DNA of 64,000 nt from Niabella soli DSM 19437 (GTDB taxonomy: Bacteria > Bacteroidota > Bacteroidia > Chitinophagales > Chitinophagaceae): assembly GCF_000243115.2 (NCBI RefSeq), contig NZ_CP007035.1, positions 4,278,001 to 4,342,000 on the forward strand, read 5' to 3'. The translations under genes were made by a program, and so were the position numbers. Below, piece by piece: positions 28,101-35,814 of this stretch. How positions within the stretch are numbered: the first letter of the stretch is position 1; each line of letters opens with the position of its first letter. The notes beneath the pieces are model-generated. The model was not told the DNA's origin. It searched no databases and saw only the letters and a list, made by a program, of their open reading frames with translations.

Positions 28101-29093
28101 TTTTACCGTTTTCTGGTCGGCATCAATATCCAGGTAGATTTTTGGATTAGCCGCAAATGCAGAGTCGGCTTTTATTACCTCGGAATAGAACAGGGTATCA
28201 AAATTGATATTGGTAAGACGCAGGCTGTCAAAGTAAACCTTAAAAGCCGTTTTGGAACTATCACCCTTGATGCCGCGTATGGAGCAGCTATCAAATTCCA
28301 CCCGTTTGTCCTGCAGCGTAATTTTAAAGTTTTTGAAGCTGATCGTATGCCGGTTCCCCGGAAGGGTGAGGTTCTGGTCATGTGTTTGAATAGCGATATC
28401 ATCCGTGAACAGGATCTTGCCCTGCTTTTTTTTGTGGGCCCCTGCCGTGGTGCTGTCCACACGCAGGCCATCCAGCCGGATATGGATCTTATTCAGAACG
28501 AAGGGGGTTTCGTTCGGCCGGGTGTTATCGATAAGCGACAGGGCGCCGTCGTCCAGGAGGAAGCGGTTTATCTTTAATACATTGATCGCATCATTGATTG
28601 ACTTTGCGATGCGTCCCATTTCCTTTGAAACAGTAAAGTGCTCTTCTATAGTGGAATCGGCAGACCCTTTTTGTCTCGCTGTTTTTATGCGGTGTTGTAA
28701 TTTGGTAAGGGTTACAGAAGGGGAAAACAGGTGTATAGAATCAATCAGGATCTGTTTACTGAACAACAAGGGTAAAAATCCCTTTGCCTTTACCGTAATC
28801 CGTTTTATATTGACGTTATAAACAATGCCGGTCGAACTGTCTGTTGAGTAGAAAACGGCTTTATTGAATTCAAGTTTGTTTTTAATCCAGTTGAATTTGA
28901 ATTTTTCAACTTTGAGCCGCAGTTTTCCTTTCGACTGCTGCTCTACGATCTGTTCAATTACATCTTCGGCATGTTCGATAAACCAGAAATTAAAAGCAAG
29001 AAGGACGGTTGCAAAAATGCCCAGGGCCATCAACCAGGTGTGATACCGCTTCCTTTTAAATTTTAAATTTCCTAAGATGATTTCTTTATCCAA
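25197..29093 (-). CDS. Very large AsmA-like envelope protein
   Basis: A 1298-residue protein with one N-terminal membrane anchor (TWLMALGIFATVLLAFNFWF, after about 18 basic residues) and a long beta-rich periplasmic part. The start of the mature region (KGKLRLKVEKFKFNWIKNKLEF, then VNIKRITVKAKGFLPLLFSK) and the repeated short beta-strand units match AsmA/TamB-like proteins, which form lipid-carrying bridges between the membranes. A role in phospholipid or outer-membrane assembly is inferred from family only. The C-terminus ends in a basic stretch. The gene stands alone, flanked on both sides by family B repeat elements. Confidence 0.75.
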   Translation of the reverse strand: MDKEIILGNLKFKRKRYHTWLMALGIFATVLLAFNFWFIEHAEDVIEQIVEQQSKGKLRLKVEKFKFNWIKNKLEFNKAVFYSTDSSTGIVYNVNIKRITVKAKGFLPLLFSKQILIDSIHLFSPSVTLTKLQHRIKTARQKGSADSTIEEHFTVSKEMGRIAKSINDAINVLKINRFLLDDGALSLIDNTRPNETPFVLNKIHIRLDGLRVDSTTAGAHKKKQGKILFTDDIAIQTHDQNLTLPGNRHTISFKNFKITLQDKRVEFDSCSIRGIKGDSSKTAFKVYFDSLRLTNINFDTLFYSEVIKADSAFAANPKIYLDIDADQKTVKHTKRIQRIDDLIQQLVGDIMLKYVVVQNGYLNINTIRKGKANTFTSNDNDFELQGFQVRQNYERPVKVDKFIMTLHNYQTSLQNGRYATSFDSIQFLNDAIYLTKFRLREFKNGQTINDLSMPQFELKGLSWESLIYDNKFNASSAVFINPDIVYAVPHRKDGSRKSIFQTLSDVGKVMNLDALNIRNGNILLNFHSGATLKLNNASLSVIPDKLTASKEVKNIQNSVRSFTFSKALFKKNDVTAELSDVKMDNTNGIRAATLNLKGPRLDAAARTLVIHDLILDSIKRSLLLSGVSWANASINYHKALQPHPEKKAPPLFLRIQDLDAKNTTLHIYEGDKEITAVLGAVAAEKIYKRKEAGLLIERLSFSGKDFLMTAPDTRLSIEGMTIHDKERGNFKNFFYQKISGPDSVRIRIPEIAVVPDISRIMDGDLTLNKLRLSDPGITAFFSRKDSSSQQQKKKSRVLTLGDALLERPKVAIRFVNKKNETNTVKWDGSAANSFLHLLNFKSTPEQVLNVDRVQAYLTGFEFINNSNGKRYATDSNKLDIQLNNLRAERSSGNNQINWNTLLSIHSMNPLVFDSLGKNNSILKLDSGAIGNIYLSSKTINNAGEILKASTGLTMSNTSGIFITPKNRLQWHKLNLKNGFFKADSLDLRPNQDLAAYLRKKAFPGDYLSLKTGTITGGPINTSIYGTDSILMIGGIKVDEARLLSVKDKTQPDAPKYKRLPTDLILSVPVKLAIDSVQLSNTYVEYREVNAKTGRMGIIPVEHLDAGFYHIKNYDLRPHDSLLIYASADVLGTLNTRLQVQESYTNAFSPFLMQLHTGPMQLDQWNSVLLPLAGAGVSGGYLDSLNLTAKGNNNFAQGTMRMYYRGLGMRLMNSNDPAQQRLKNKIISWVANTFILRRNNAGKSSPVFFERLKDKSPINFLIKTTLSGIKSGVGIPGVKKKQRKYFKGAIKNHEGIKAH

Positions 29094-29179
29094 GCCGGGG
29101 CTTTTTCTTAAAAATAGCGAAAAATCGCCGAAGGCGGACTATGGACGAAAAGGAAAGGGGCGGTGTCAAAGTAAAGAAA

Positions 29180-29281
29180 CCGTCATATCGACTACAACGA
29201 AGTGAAAGGAGATATCTCAAGGTCAATTCATTTCACCGGAGGAGATTCCTCGGCTCCACTACGTTGCGCTCGAAATGACGG
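29180..29281. repeat. Inverted-repeat element, family B (copy 2)
   Basis: CCGTCATATCGA (29180-29191) and TCGAAATGACGG (29270-29281) are terminal inverted repeats about 12 bp long. Internally, ACGAAGTGAAAGGAGATATCTC and GGAGATTCCTCGG are characteristic of the same element as at 25069-25188. It lies between metG and the AsmA-like gene. Confidence 0.65.
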
Positions 29282-29313
29282 CCTCCATATGGGTACTGAA
29301 AATAGTTTAAAGC

Positions 29314-31437
29314 CTAACTGATCGCTGCTCCGTCGGGCGCTTCATCACCAGCCGCTACAAACACGAGCTTACCGGCTGCATCTTCTGCCATCAGGATCAT
29401 ACCATTGCTTTCGATGCCGCGCATTTTCCGCGGAGCCAGGTTGGCTACCACCACTACTTTCTTCCCGGGTAATGCTTCCGGCGAAAAATGCTGCGCGATC
29501 CCGGAGACGATCACTCTTTTTTCGAAGCCGAGATCTATTTCGAGTTTTAATAATTTATCCGCTTTTGCTACTTTTTCTGCGCTGAGAATAGTACCGGTGC
29601 GCAAGTCTATTTTGGAAAAATCATCGAAGACGATTTCAGGTTTGATCCCGGTAGCTATCGGGACTGCCGTTTGCCGTTTGCCGTCTGTTGCTTCAGGCTT
29701 GATAGATGCAACCGGTTCCGGCTGCTGCTCGCTGCCTGCTTTCAGCTTTTCCAGTTGCGCTGCTATCTCCGCGTCCTCAATTTTCCGGAACAATAATTCC
29801 GGGGCGCGCAACGTGTATCCTACGCTCAGTAAATTGATTTTACCCGCGTTTTCCCAGTCCAGCATACGTTCCACTACTTTCATCATGTACAGCATTTTTC
29901 CTGCAGCGGTGGGAAGGAAAGGGTTGATAAGGATCGCAAGGTTCGCCGTCAATTGTAAGCAAAGATGCAAACAGTTGTCTATTTTTTGCTGGTTACGCTC
30001 ACGCTCAGGGTTATCCGCCGTTAGGTGTTTCGCCACGATCCAGGGCTCTTTTTCCTGCATGTATTTATTGCCCTTACGCGCCAGGTCGATCACTTCAAAC
30101 AGGGCATCGCGGAAGCGGAAGTTGTCGAGCGCGGTTTGCACGCGGGCTACAGACTGTTGTATATCCGAGATGATCGCCTTGTCCGTATCATCCAGCGTCG
30201 CTGCATGCAACGGAGGCACTTTGCCGCCACAGAGTTTGTGCATGAGCACGAAAGTGCGGTTGACGAAGTTCCCGAAGATCGATACCAGTTCATTGTTATT
30301 GCGGTCCTGGAAATCTTTCCAGGTGAAGTCATTGTCCTTGGTTTCAGGGGCATTGCTGCAAAGCACGTAGCGTAGCGCATCTTCGCAGCCCGGGAAATCT
30401 TTTACATACTCGTGTACCCATACCGCCCAATTGCGACTGGTAGAAACCTTTTGCCCTTCAATGTTCAGGAATTCATTGGCAGGCACGTTGTCCGGCAGCA
30501 CAAAATTGCCATGCGCTTTCAGCATGGAAGGGAAGATGATACAGTGGAAAACAATATTGTCCTTACCGATAAAATGGATCAGACGGGTATCTTCTTTGCA
30601 CCAATAATCTGCCCAGTTTTCGGTTAGTTCTTTTGTGGCCGAAATATAACCGATCGGCGCATCAAACCAAACATACAATACTTTTCCTTCCGCATCCGGC
30701 AAAGGCACTTTAATGCCCCAGTTGCTGTCGCGCGTCATGGCACGCGGCTGCAAACCATTGTCCAGCCAGCTTTTGCACTGGCCGTATACATTGGCTTTCC
30801 ATTCTTTATGGTCTTCCAGTATCCATTGTTTCAGCCAGGGCTCATAGTTTTGCAGGGGGAAATACCAGTGTTTGGTTGTTTTTTTTATGGGAACTGCATC
30901 GCTCAGGGTGCTGCGCGGGTTAATCAGTTGCTCCGGTGATAAAGAACTGCCGCATTTTTCGCATTGATCACCATAGGCATTGGGATTACCACATACCGGG
31001 CAGGTACCAGTGATATAGCGGTCTGCCAAAAAGGTGTTAGTCTTTTCATCATAAAACTGTTCGGTTTCGCGCTCTTCAAAAAGCCCCTTATCATATAGTT
31101 CTTTAAAAAAAGCAGCGGCTGTTTCATGATGGATCTTGTCGGAAGTACGGGCATAAATATCAAAGGAAATGCCCATCTGTGCCATACTTTCTTTGATCTG
31201 TGCGTGGTATTTATCCACAATATCCTGTGGGGTAACGCCTTCCTTCATTGCCCGGATGGTGATCGGAACGCCATGTTCATCGCTGCCACCCACAAATTTT
31301 ACATCCTTTTTTTGCGCCCTTAAGTACCGGGCATATATATCCGCCGGAATATAACATCCCGCCAGGTGCCCGATATGGATCGGTCCGTTGGCATAAGGTA
31401 AAGCGGCGGTAATTAATGTTCTTTTGAAATCTTTCAT
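29314..31437 (-). CDS. metG: Methionine-tRNA ligase
   Basis: Charges tRNA-Met. The 707 residues contain the HIGH motif ([14 protein letters not shown]), a zinc knuckle ([18 protein letters not shown]) and the KMSKS-loop equivalent KVSTSRNW. The anticodon-binding helical domain is followed by a C-terminal EMAP-like tRNA-binding domain from about residue 600 ([32 protein letters not shown]). The ATG at 31437 is chosen over the open frame to 31464 because a -7 promoter box lies at 31462-31469. It is complete. Confidence 0.97.
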   Translation of the reverse strand: MKDFKRTLITAALPYANGPIHIGHLAGCYIPADIYARYLRAQKKDVKFVGGSDEHGVPITIRAMKEGVTPQDIVDKYHAQIKESMAQMGISFDIYARTSDKIHHETAAAFFKELYDKGLFEERETEQFYDEKTNTFLADRYITGTCPVCGNPNAYGDQCEKCGSSLSPEQLINPRSTLSDAVPIKKTTKHWYFPLQNYEPWLKQWILEDHKEWKANVYGQCKSWLDNGLQPRAMTRDSNWGIKVPLPDAEGKVLYVWFDAPIGYISATKELTENWADYWCKEDTRLIHFIGKDNIVFHCIIFPSMLKAHGNFVLPDNVPANEFLNIEGQKVSTSRNWAVWVHEYVKDFPGCEDALRYVLCSNAPETKDNDFTWKDFQDRNNNELVSIFGNFVNRTFVLMHKLCGGKVPPLHAATLDDTDKAIISDIQQSVARVQTALDNFRFRDALFEVIDLARKGNKYMQEKEPWIVAKHLTADNPERERNQQKIDNCLHLCLQLTANLAILINPFLPTAAGKMLYMMKVVERMLDWENAGKINLLSVGYTLRAPELLFRKIEDAEIAAQLEKLKAGSEQQPEPVASIKPEATDGKRQTAVPIATGIKPEIVFDDFSKIDLRTGTILSAEKVAKADKLLKLEIDLGFEKRVIVSGIAQHFSPEALPGKKVVVVANLAPRKMRGIESNGMILMAEDAAGKLVFVAAGDEAPDGAAIS

Positions 31438-31461
31438 TTGAATGAACCTGAATTTAGCCTG

Positions 31462-31469
31462 CAAAGGTA
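31462..31469 (-). promoter_or_regulatory. -7-type promoter element of metG
   Basis: TACCTTTG on the minus strand matches TAnnTTTG and lies 24 bp before the chosen ATG. No TTTG stands at -33. It argues against the upstream start codon at 31464. Confidence 0.4.
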
Positions 31470-31508
31470 CGATGAATTAGGCTATCTGCCTTAAGGGTGG
31501 GAGTTTGG

Positions 31509-31800
31509 TCAGTAATATAAAGGTGATCTGCTGGTATGCCGCATACGAACAATACGTATTTCATGCTTCATAATGCGATAGGAATACCCTGAATTTGAAC
31601 TGTTCAAATGCCCGCCAGTTCCCGTCATTGTTCTTTTTATATTTGTCAGGAGGATGTATTTCCGGGTGTTTGGCTAATGCAATACTGAGATCAATCAATT
31701 GATCGCAAACGTTAGCGGCATTTTTCGGAGAATCCTGATAAATGTATTCATAAGCTCTTAAAAGTTCTGTCATGGCCCGCTTGCTCCAAACGGTTACCAT
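31509..31800 (-). pseudogene. RelE/ParE-family toxin, frameshifted
   Basis: The frame from 31800 encodes 79 residues (VTVWSKRAMTELLRAYEYI, then NWRAFEQFKFRVFLSHYEA) and stops at 31561. In the next frame the sequence continues as YRIMKHEIRIVRMRHTSRSP, the normal end of a ParE-type toxin with its RIVRMRHTSR motif, to a stop at 31509. An extra base in TTCC (31581-31587, GTATTCC on the minus strand) explains the break; removing it gives a 96-residue protein of normal length. It may be a disabled toxin or a sequencing error. It overlaps the antitoxin by 7 nt. Confidence 0.75.
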
Positions 31801-32009
31801 TTTCCAGCCTGCTTTTTCAAATCCGCAGCAGTAATAAAATGTCCTTGCTCTATTTCGTCATTACCGGCTTCTAAATCATCATTATATTCTTCCAGGGTCT
31901 GTGGTGTCTCTTTAGACTTGTAGCCAATGCCCATTAATTTAAACGTGTGCAGCAGCCATTCCCGCTTTGAGGAATCATTTATATTGTCGAAATTGATTAT
32001 TAATTCCAT
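31794..32009 (-). CDS. Antitoxin of the RelE/ParE-type pair
   Basis: A 71-residue acidic protein with a C-terminal pattern (EEYNDDLEAGNDEIEQGHFI, then TAADLKKQAGKW) typical of small antitoxins that precede ParE-like toxins. It sits upstream of the toxin with a 7-nt overlap, the usual order. The N-terminal half lacks a clear DNA-binding fold. With the partner toxin frameshifted, the pair may be inactive or in decay. Confidence 0.75.
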   Translation of the reverse strand: MELIINFDNINDSSKREWLLHTFKLMGIGYKSKETPQTLEEYNDDLEAGNDEIEQGHFITAADLKKQAGKW

Positions 32010-32114
32010 AATGACTGTTTGTTAAAGATGTTTAAGAAGCGTTCTCATCCGCCTTGACAAATTTTCCAAATTTTCCTTAAACAGCGTGTCGTACTTTCAT
32101 TTATCTTAGCCTTT

Positions 32115-33143
32115 ATGAACCGTAAAACCTTTGTCCAGTCTTCTCTTGCCGCCCTGGCGGCTGCCGGACTGCCCACGGCTGCTGTTAAAGCCAGGGCTAC
32201 AAAGCCGGAGTTACCTGCAAAACTGCCTCCCTTTTTAAAACCGGGTGATATGATCGGCATTACTTCCCCAGCAGGATATATTCTGCGGGAGGGAATCCTG
32301 CCGGCGGCCACCTTAATGCAACAGTGGGGGTTTAAAATAAGAGCCGGCGACACCATCGGGAAACGCGATTTTACTTTTGGCGGAACCGATGCGGAGCGAC
32401 TGAATGATTTTCAGAAAATGCTGGACGATCCGGAAATAAAGGCCATTATGTGCGCCCGGGGGGGATATGGTTCGGTGCGCATTGTGGATGGTATTAACTG
32501 GTCTGCATTTAAAGCGAATCCGAAATGGATCATCGGCTTTAGTGATATTACGGTTCTGCATTCCCATATCAACCGCAATTTCGGGATTGCTACGATTCAT
32601 TCAAAAATGTGCAACAGTTTTCCCGATGTGTGGGATACTGCAGACCCGTTGCAAAAAGATACGATCGAATCCATACGAAAAGCGCTTACCGGTGAAAGGA
32701 TGCAATATGCAGCCGAGGCTTTTAACAGTTTGAATAAACCCGGCACCGCAACCGGTGCTTTAGTGGGAGGGAATTTGAAAACGCTTGAAACGCTGGCAGG
32801 ATCTGCATCTGATATTAATACCGATGATAAGATCCTTTTTGTGGAAGACACAGGCGAATACCTGTATAGTATCGACCGCATGTTCTGGAACCTGAAACGT
32901 ACCGGGAAATTATCGAAGCTCGCCGGACTGGTGGTGGGGGGCATGAAACTGAAGCAGGATCCGCTGGATGAACAGTTCGGGAGAAGTATTTATGATATTG
33001 TACTGGAAAAAGTAAAGGAATATAAATACCCGGTTTGTTTTGATTTTCCCGTGGGGCACCAGATCGATAATTATGCGCTGCGTTGCGGCACGCCTCACCA
33101 ACTGAATGTGACCGTTAAAAGCGCTACTTTAAACAGTTTATAA
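32115..33143 (+). CDS. LD-carboxypeptidase (S66), exported
   Basis: A 342-residue S66-family peptidase that cleaves the terminal D-Ala from muropeptide tetrapeptides (LD bond) in cell-wall recycling. The nucleophile elbow GFSDITVLHSH, the glutamate region FVEDTGEYLYSIDRM and the histidine region DFPVGHQIDNYAL give a complete Ser-Glu-His triad. The N-terminus (MNRKTFVQSSLAALAAAGLP) looks like a signal peptide with a Tat-like NRK, so it is probably periplasmic. It forms a tandem pair with the next gene, 13 bp apart. Confidence 0.9.
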   Translation: MNRKTFVQSSLAALAAAGLPTAAVKARATKPELPAKLPPFLKPGDMIGITSPAGYILREGILPAATLMQQWGFKIRAGDTIGKRDFTFGGTDAERLNDFQKMLDDPEIKAIMCARGGYGSVRIVDGINWSAFKANPKWIIGFSDITVLHSHINRNFGIATIHSKMCNSFPDVWDTADPLQKDTIESIRKALTGERMQYAAEAFNSLNKPGTATGALVGGNLKTLETLAGSASDINTDDKILFVEDTGEYLYSIDRMFWNLKRTGKLSKLAGLVVGGMKLKQDPLDEQFGRSIYDIVLEKVKEYKYPVCFDFPVGHQIDNYALRCGTPHQLNVTVKSATLNSL

Positions 33144-33156
33144 AATTGAGATCAAG

Positions 33157-34071
33157 ATGCCTGTACAGCAACCTCCTTTTTTAAAAAAGGGCAATACCAT
33201 CGGGATTGTTTGCCCCTCGGGGTTTATGGAATTTACAAAAGCAGCCGAATGTATCCGGACGCTTCAACGCTGGGGCTTTAAGGTAAAGACCGGCAGCACG
33301 CTGGGTGGTGATTCCACTACTTATTTTTCGGGAACGGATGAACAACGCCTTGAAGATTTTCAGCAAATGCTGGATGACGACACGGTACAGGCCGTCCTTT
33401 GTGGCCGGGGGGGGTATGGCATGGGACGCATTATCGATCAAATCAATTTTAAAAAATTCAGGAAAAAGCCCAAATGGGTGATCGGCTACAGCGATATTAC
33501 TATTTTTCACAGTCATGTTTATTCAAATTTTAAAATAAGCGGTTTGCATTCACCCATGGCGGCGGCCTTTAATGATGGCGGATACCGCAATAAATATGTA
33601 CGCTCGCTGCAGGATGCGCTTTTAGGTGAAAAAGCGATTTACAATACAAAGCCGTCGAAATATAATCGCCGCGGAACCGTGGAGGGCAGGCTGTTGGGCG
33701 GCAACCTCACACTGTTGGTAAATGCGGTGGGCACAAAATCGGACCTGCAAACAAAAGGTGCTATTTTATTTATTGAAGACATCGGGGAGCAGAAATATTC
33801 TATTGACCGCATGCTATACCAGTTAAAACGCAGCGGCAAGTTGAAGCAACTGGCCGGACTGATCTTTGGCGGGTTTACGGATCTGGGCGATACTACAAGA
33901 CCCTTCGGACAAAGCATTCAGGAGATCTTGTGGAATATGGTTAAGGAATATGATTACCCGGTCTGCTTTGATTTCCCGGTGAGTCACGATAAAGAAAATT
34001 ATGCGTTGAAAGTTGGAGGCTATTACCAATTATCTGTAAACGGAGACGGAGTGCAGTTGTGTGAACGATAA
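33157..34071 (+). CDS. LD-carboxypeptidase (S66), second copy
   Basis: A 304-residue paralog of the preceding gene, without a signal peptide, so probably cytoplasmic as LdcA usually is. Motifs: GRGGYGMGRII, nucleophile GYSDITIFHSH, FIEDIGEQKYSIDRM, and DFPVSHDKENYAL, all conserved. The two share the same layout throughout, which points to a tandem duplication. One exported and one cytoplasmic copy would act on different pools of peptides; this is inference. It is followed by a 426-bp spacer with repeats. Confidence 0.9.
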   Translation: MPVQQPPFLKKGNTIGIVCPSGFMEFTKAAECIRTLQRWGFKVKTGSTLGGDSTTYFSGTDEQRLEDFQQMLDDDTVQAVLCGRGGYGMGRIIDQINFKKFRKKPKWVIGYSDITIFHSHVYSNFKISGLHSPMAAAFNDGGYRNKYVRSLQDALLGEKAIYNTKPSKYNRRGTVEGRLLGGNLTLLVNAVGTKSDLQTKGAILFIEDIGEQKYSIDRMLYQLKRSGKLKQLAGLIFGGFTDLGDTTRPFGQSIQEILWNMVKEYDYPVCFDFPVSHDKENYALKVGGYYQLSVNGDGVQLCER

Positions 34072-34186
34072 CCGCTAGCTAACGGGTATTGTGCACCGGG
34101 GCAACAACATTTTGCAACGGTTCGGCTGAACGGATGCAGGAATATCCTTTACGCGGAACAAACACAATAAAAAAATTTCCTTGAGG

Positions 34187-34337
34187 GGCGCCGTCAGGCG
34201 CCAGGTGTTTATAGAATGGGGCATTATTTTAATATTCCGGCTCCTGCCGGAGCCGCGTAAACATGGAACACGGGGCTCCTACAGAGCCCGGATTTGTATG
34301 CCGCATCGTGCTAGAAACACGCTGCTCCGCAGGAGCA
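34187..34337. repeat. Composite GC-hairpin repeat, family C (copy 1)
   Basis: Four GC-rich hairpins in a row: GGCGCC-GTCA-GGCGCC (34187-34202), CGGCTCC-TGCC-GGAGCCG (34238-34255), GGGCTC-CTACA-GAGCCC (34273-34289) and TGCTCC-GCA-GGAGCA (34323-34337). Between them are GTGTTTATAG and CGTAAACA linkers. The same order and linkers recur at 61073-61220. The surrounding spacer (34072-34497) shows no gene. Confidence 0.7.
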
Positions 34338-34497
34338 ACAAAATTGTTCCGTTTCCCCAGATTTCCGGCTGGCTATTGGTTTGCGACTTTTGGTCGACCG
34401 CAAAATGTTATGTGCCCGGCCCGATTTGTGTTCGTAGCATTTAACGATTTTGTCTATTTTTACTTACTCCTAATATTTTAAACATACCGCATTATAT

Positions 34498-35745
34498 ATG
34501 GAACCCTTTTCAGCAAAACAAGTATGGAAGAATTATTCAGGGATCCTGCTGTTGCTGCTGGGGATGCTCGTGGGGGGCTTTACGGGAGCGCTTTTTCCGG
34601 GCGTCGCCGGCTATTTAAAACCGGTAGGGGATATTTTTTTGAACTTACTTTTTGTAACGGTGGTGCCGCTGGTCTTCTTTGCCATTGCTATATCGGTCGC
34701 CGCAATTGAACAAAAAAATAAACTGGGAAAAGTATTGGCAATAATGGCGTTCACTTTTCTCGTGTTTATTCTGCTGGCGGCGTTGTTTACAATGGGTATG
34801 ACCTATGTGTTCCCCGTCGGAAAGATAGGCGTGCAGGCAGCCGTGGCGGATCCGGCGATTGGGGAGCAAAGATCATGGGGCGCTATGCTGGTTGATTTTT
34901 TTACCGTTGGGGAATTTTATATGCTGCTCTCCCGGAAAAGCATGCTGGCATTGCTGGTGTTTTCTTTTTTGTTGGGAACAGCGGTGCGGAAGTCGAATCA
35001 ACTGGCAAAACCTTTTTATGATTTCCTGGTTGCCGGCAATGAAGTGATGAAGCAACTGTTATTGTTAATCATGAAAATTGCGCCCATTGGCCTGGGCGCC
35101 TATATAGCTTACCAGGCGGCAGACCTCGGTCCGCAGTTATTTGGTTTTTATGCCCGGCCGATGGCTTTGTATTACGGCACGGGCATCCTGTATTTTTTTA
35201 TTTTTTTTACACTCTACGCGTTCGTCGCCAACGGAGGCTTGGGGGTGCGCTTATTCTGGAAGAACAATATTGTGCCCTCCCTTACTGCGGTCAGCACCTG
35301 TAGCAGTTTGGCTACCATGCCGGCAAACCTGATCGCCGCGGAGCGGATGGGCATCCCTTCTTCCATAGCCAATGTTGTCATTCCTTTGGGGACCACGTTG
35401 CATAAGAACGGGTCTTCTATTTCTTCTGTGGTTAAAATATATGTGGTGTTCCAGATGCTGGGATGGGATTTTTTCGATCCGAAAAGTCTTGTAATTGCGC
35501 TGGGCATCACAGTGCTGTGCAGTATGGTGGAAGGGGGCATCCCCAACGGGGGGTATATCGGTGAGCTGCTCATGATCTCCGCCTACCACCTGCCCACGGA
35601 AGTAGTGCCGGCGGTGATGATCATCGGCACGCTGGTAGATCCGCTGGCTACGGTGCTCAATGCTACGGGCAATACGGTTGCCGCGATGGTGGTAACACGA
35701 TTGTCGGGTGAAAAGTTTTCGCCACAAAAATTGGGTAGTGGTTAG
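34498..35745 (+). CDS. Dicarboxylate/amino acid:cation symporter (DAACS family)
   Basis: A 415-residue Na+- or H+-coupled transporter of the GltP/GltT type with about eight transmembrane segments. Hallmarks are the serine-rich hairpin VSTCSSLATMPANL and the signature DPLATVLNATGNTVAAMVV. The substrate cannot be decided between glutamate/aspartate, C4-dicarboxylates and serine/threonine; the hairpin has a cysteine where the usual motif is SSSS. It sits in the inner membrane. It converges on the antiporter gene, with an inverted repeat between them. Confidence 0.93.
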   Translation: MEPFSAKQVWKNYSGILLLLLGMLVGGFTGALFPGVAGYLKPVGDIFLNLLFVTVVPLVFFAIAISVAAIEQKNKLGKVLAIMAFTFLVFILLAALFTMGMTYVFPVGKIGVQAAVADPAIGEQRSWGAMLVDFFTVGEFYMLLSRKSMLALLVFSFLLGTAVRKSNQLAKPFYDFLVAGNEVMKQLLLLIMKIAPIGLGAYIAYQAADLGPQLFGFYARPMALYYGTGILYFFIFFTLYAFVANGGLGVRLFWKNNIVPSLTAVSTCSSLATMPANLIAAERMGIPSSIANVVIPLGTTLHKNGSSISSVVKIYVVFQMLGWDFFDPKSLVIALGITVLCSMVEGGIPNGGYIGELLMISAYHLPTEVVPAVMIIGTLVDPLATVLNATGNTVAAMVVTRLSGEKFSPQKLGSG

Positions 35746-35752
35746 CCGGGAA

Positions 35753-35805
35753 GCCGGAAAAACGGGAAGGCTTTGTTTTATTTACCGCCTTGCCGCCTTT
35801 TCGGC
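35753..35805. terminator. Putative bidirectional terminator
   Basis: The arm at 35753-35771 (GCCGGAAAAACGGGAAGGC) pairs with 35787-35805 at 16 of 19 positions (one G-U) around a 15-nt loop, between the convergent symporter and antiporter genes. There is no long T run. Confidence 0.5.
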
Positions 35806-35814
35806 CTAAATACT

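Noticed and set aside
29405-30370. Long open frame (321 codons) on the plus strand opposite metG
   Set aside because: It lies wholly antisense to the well-conserved metG gene and its product has the Ser/Arg/Leu bias of a reverse-strand shadow.
34187-34337. Possible CRISPR-like array
   Set aside because: The units are hairpins of differing sequence with unequal spacing and there are no cas genes, so it is not a CRISPR array.
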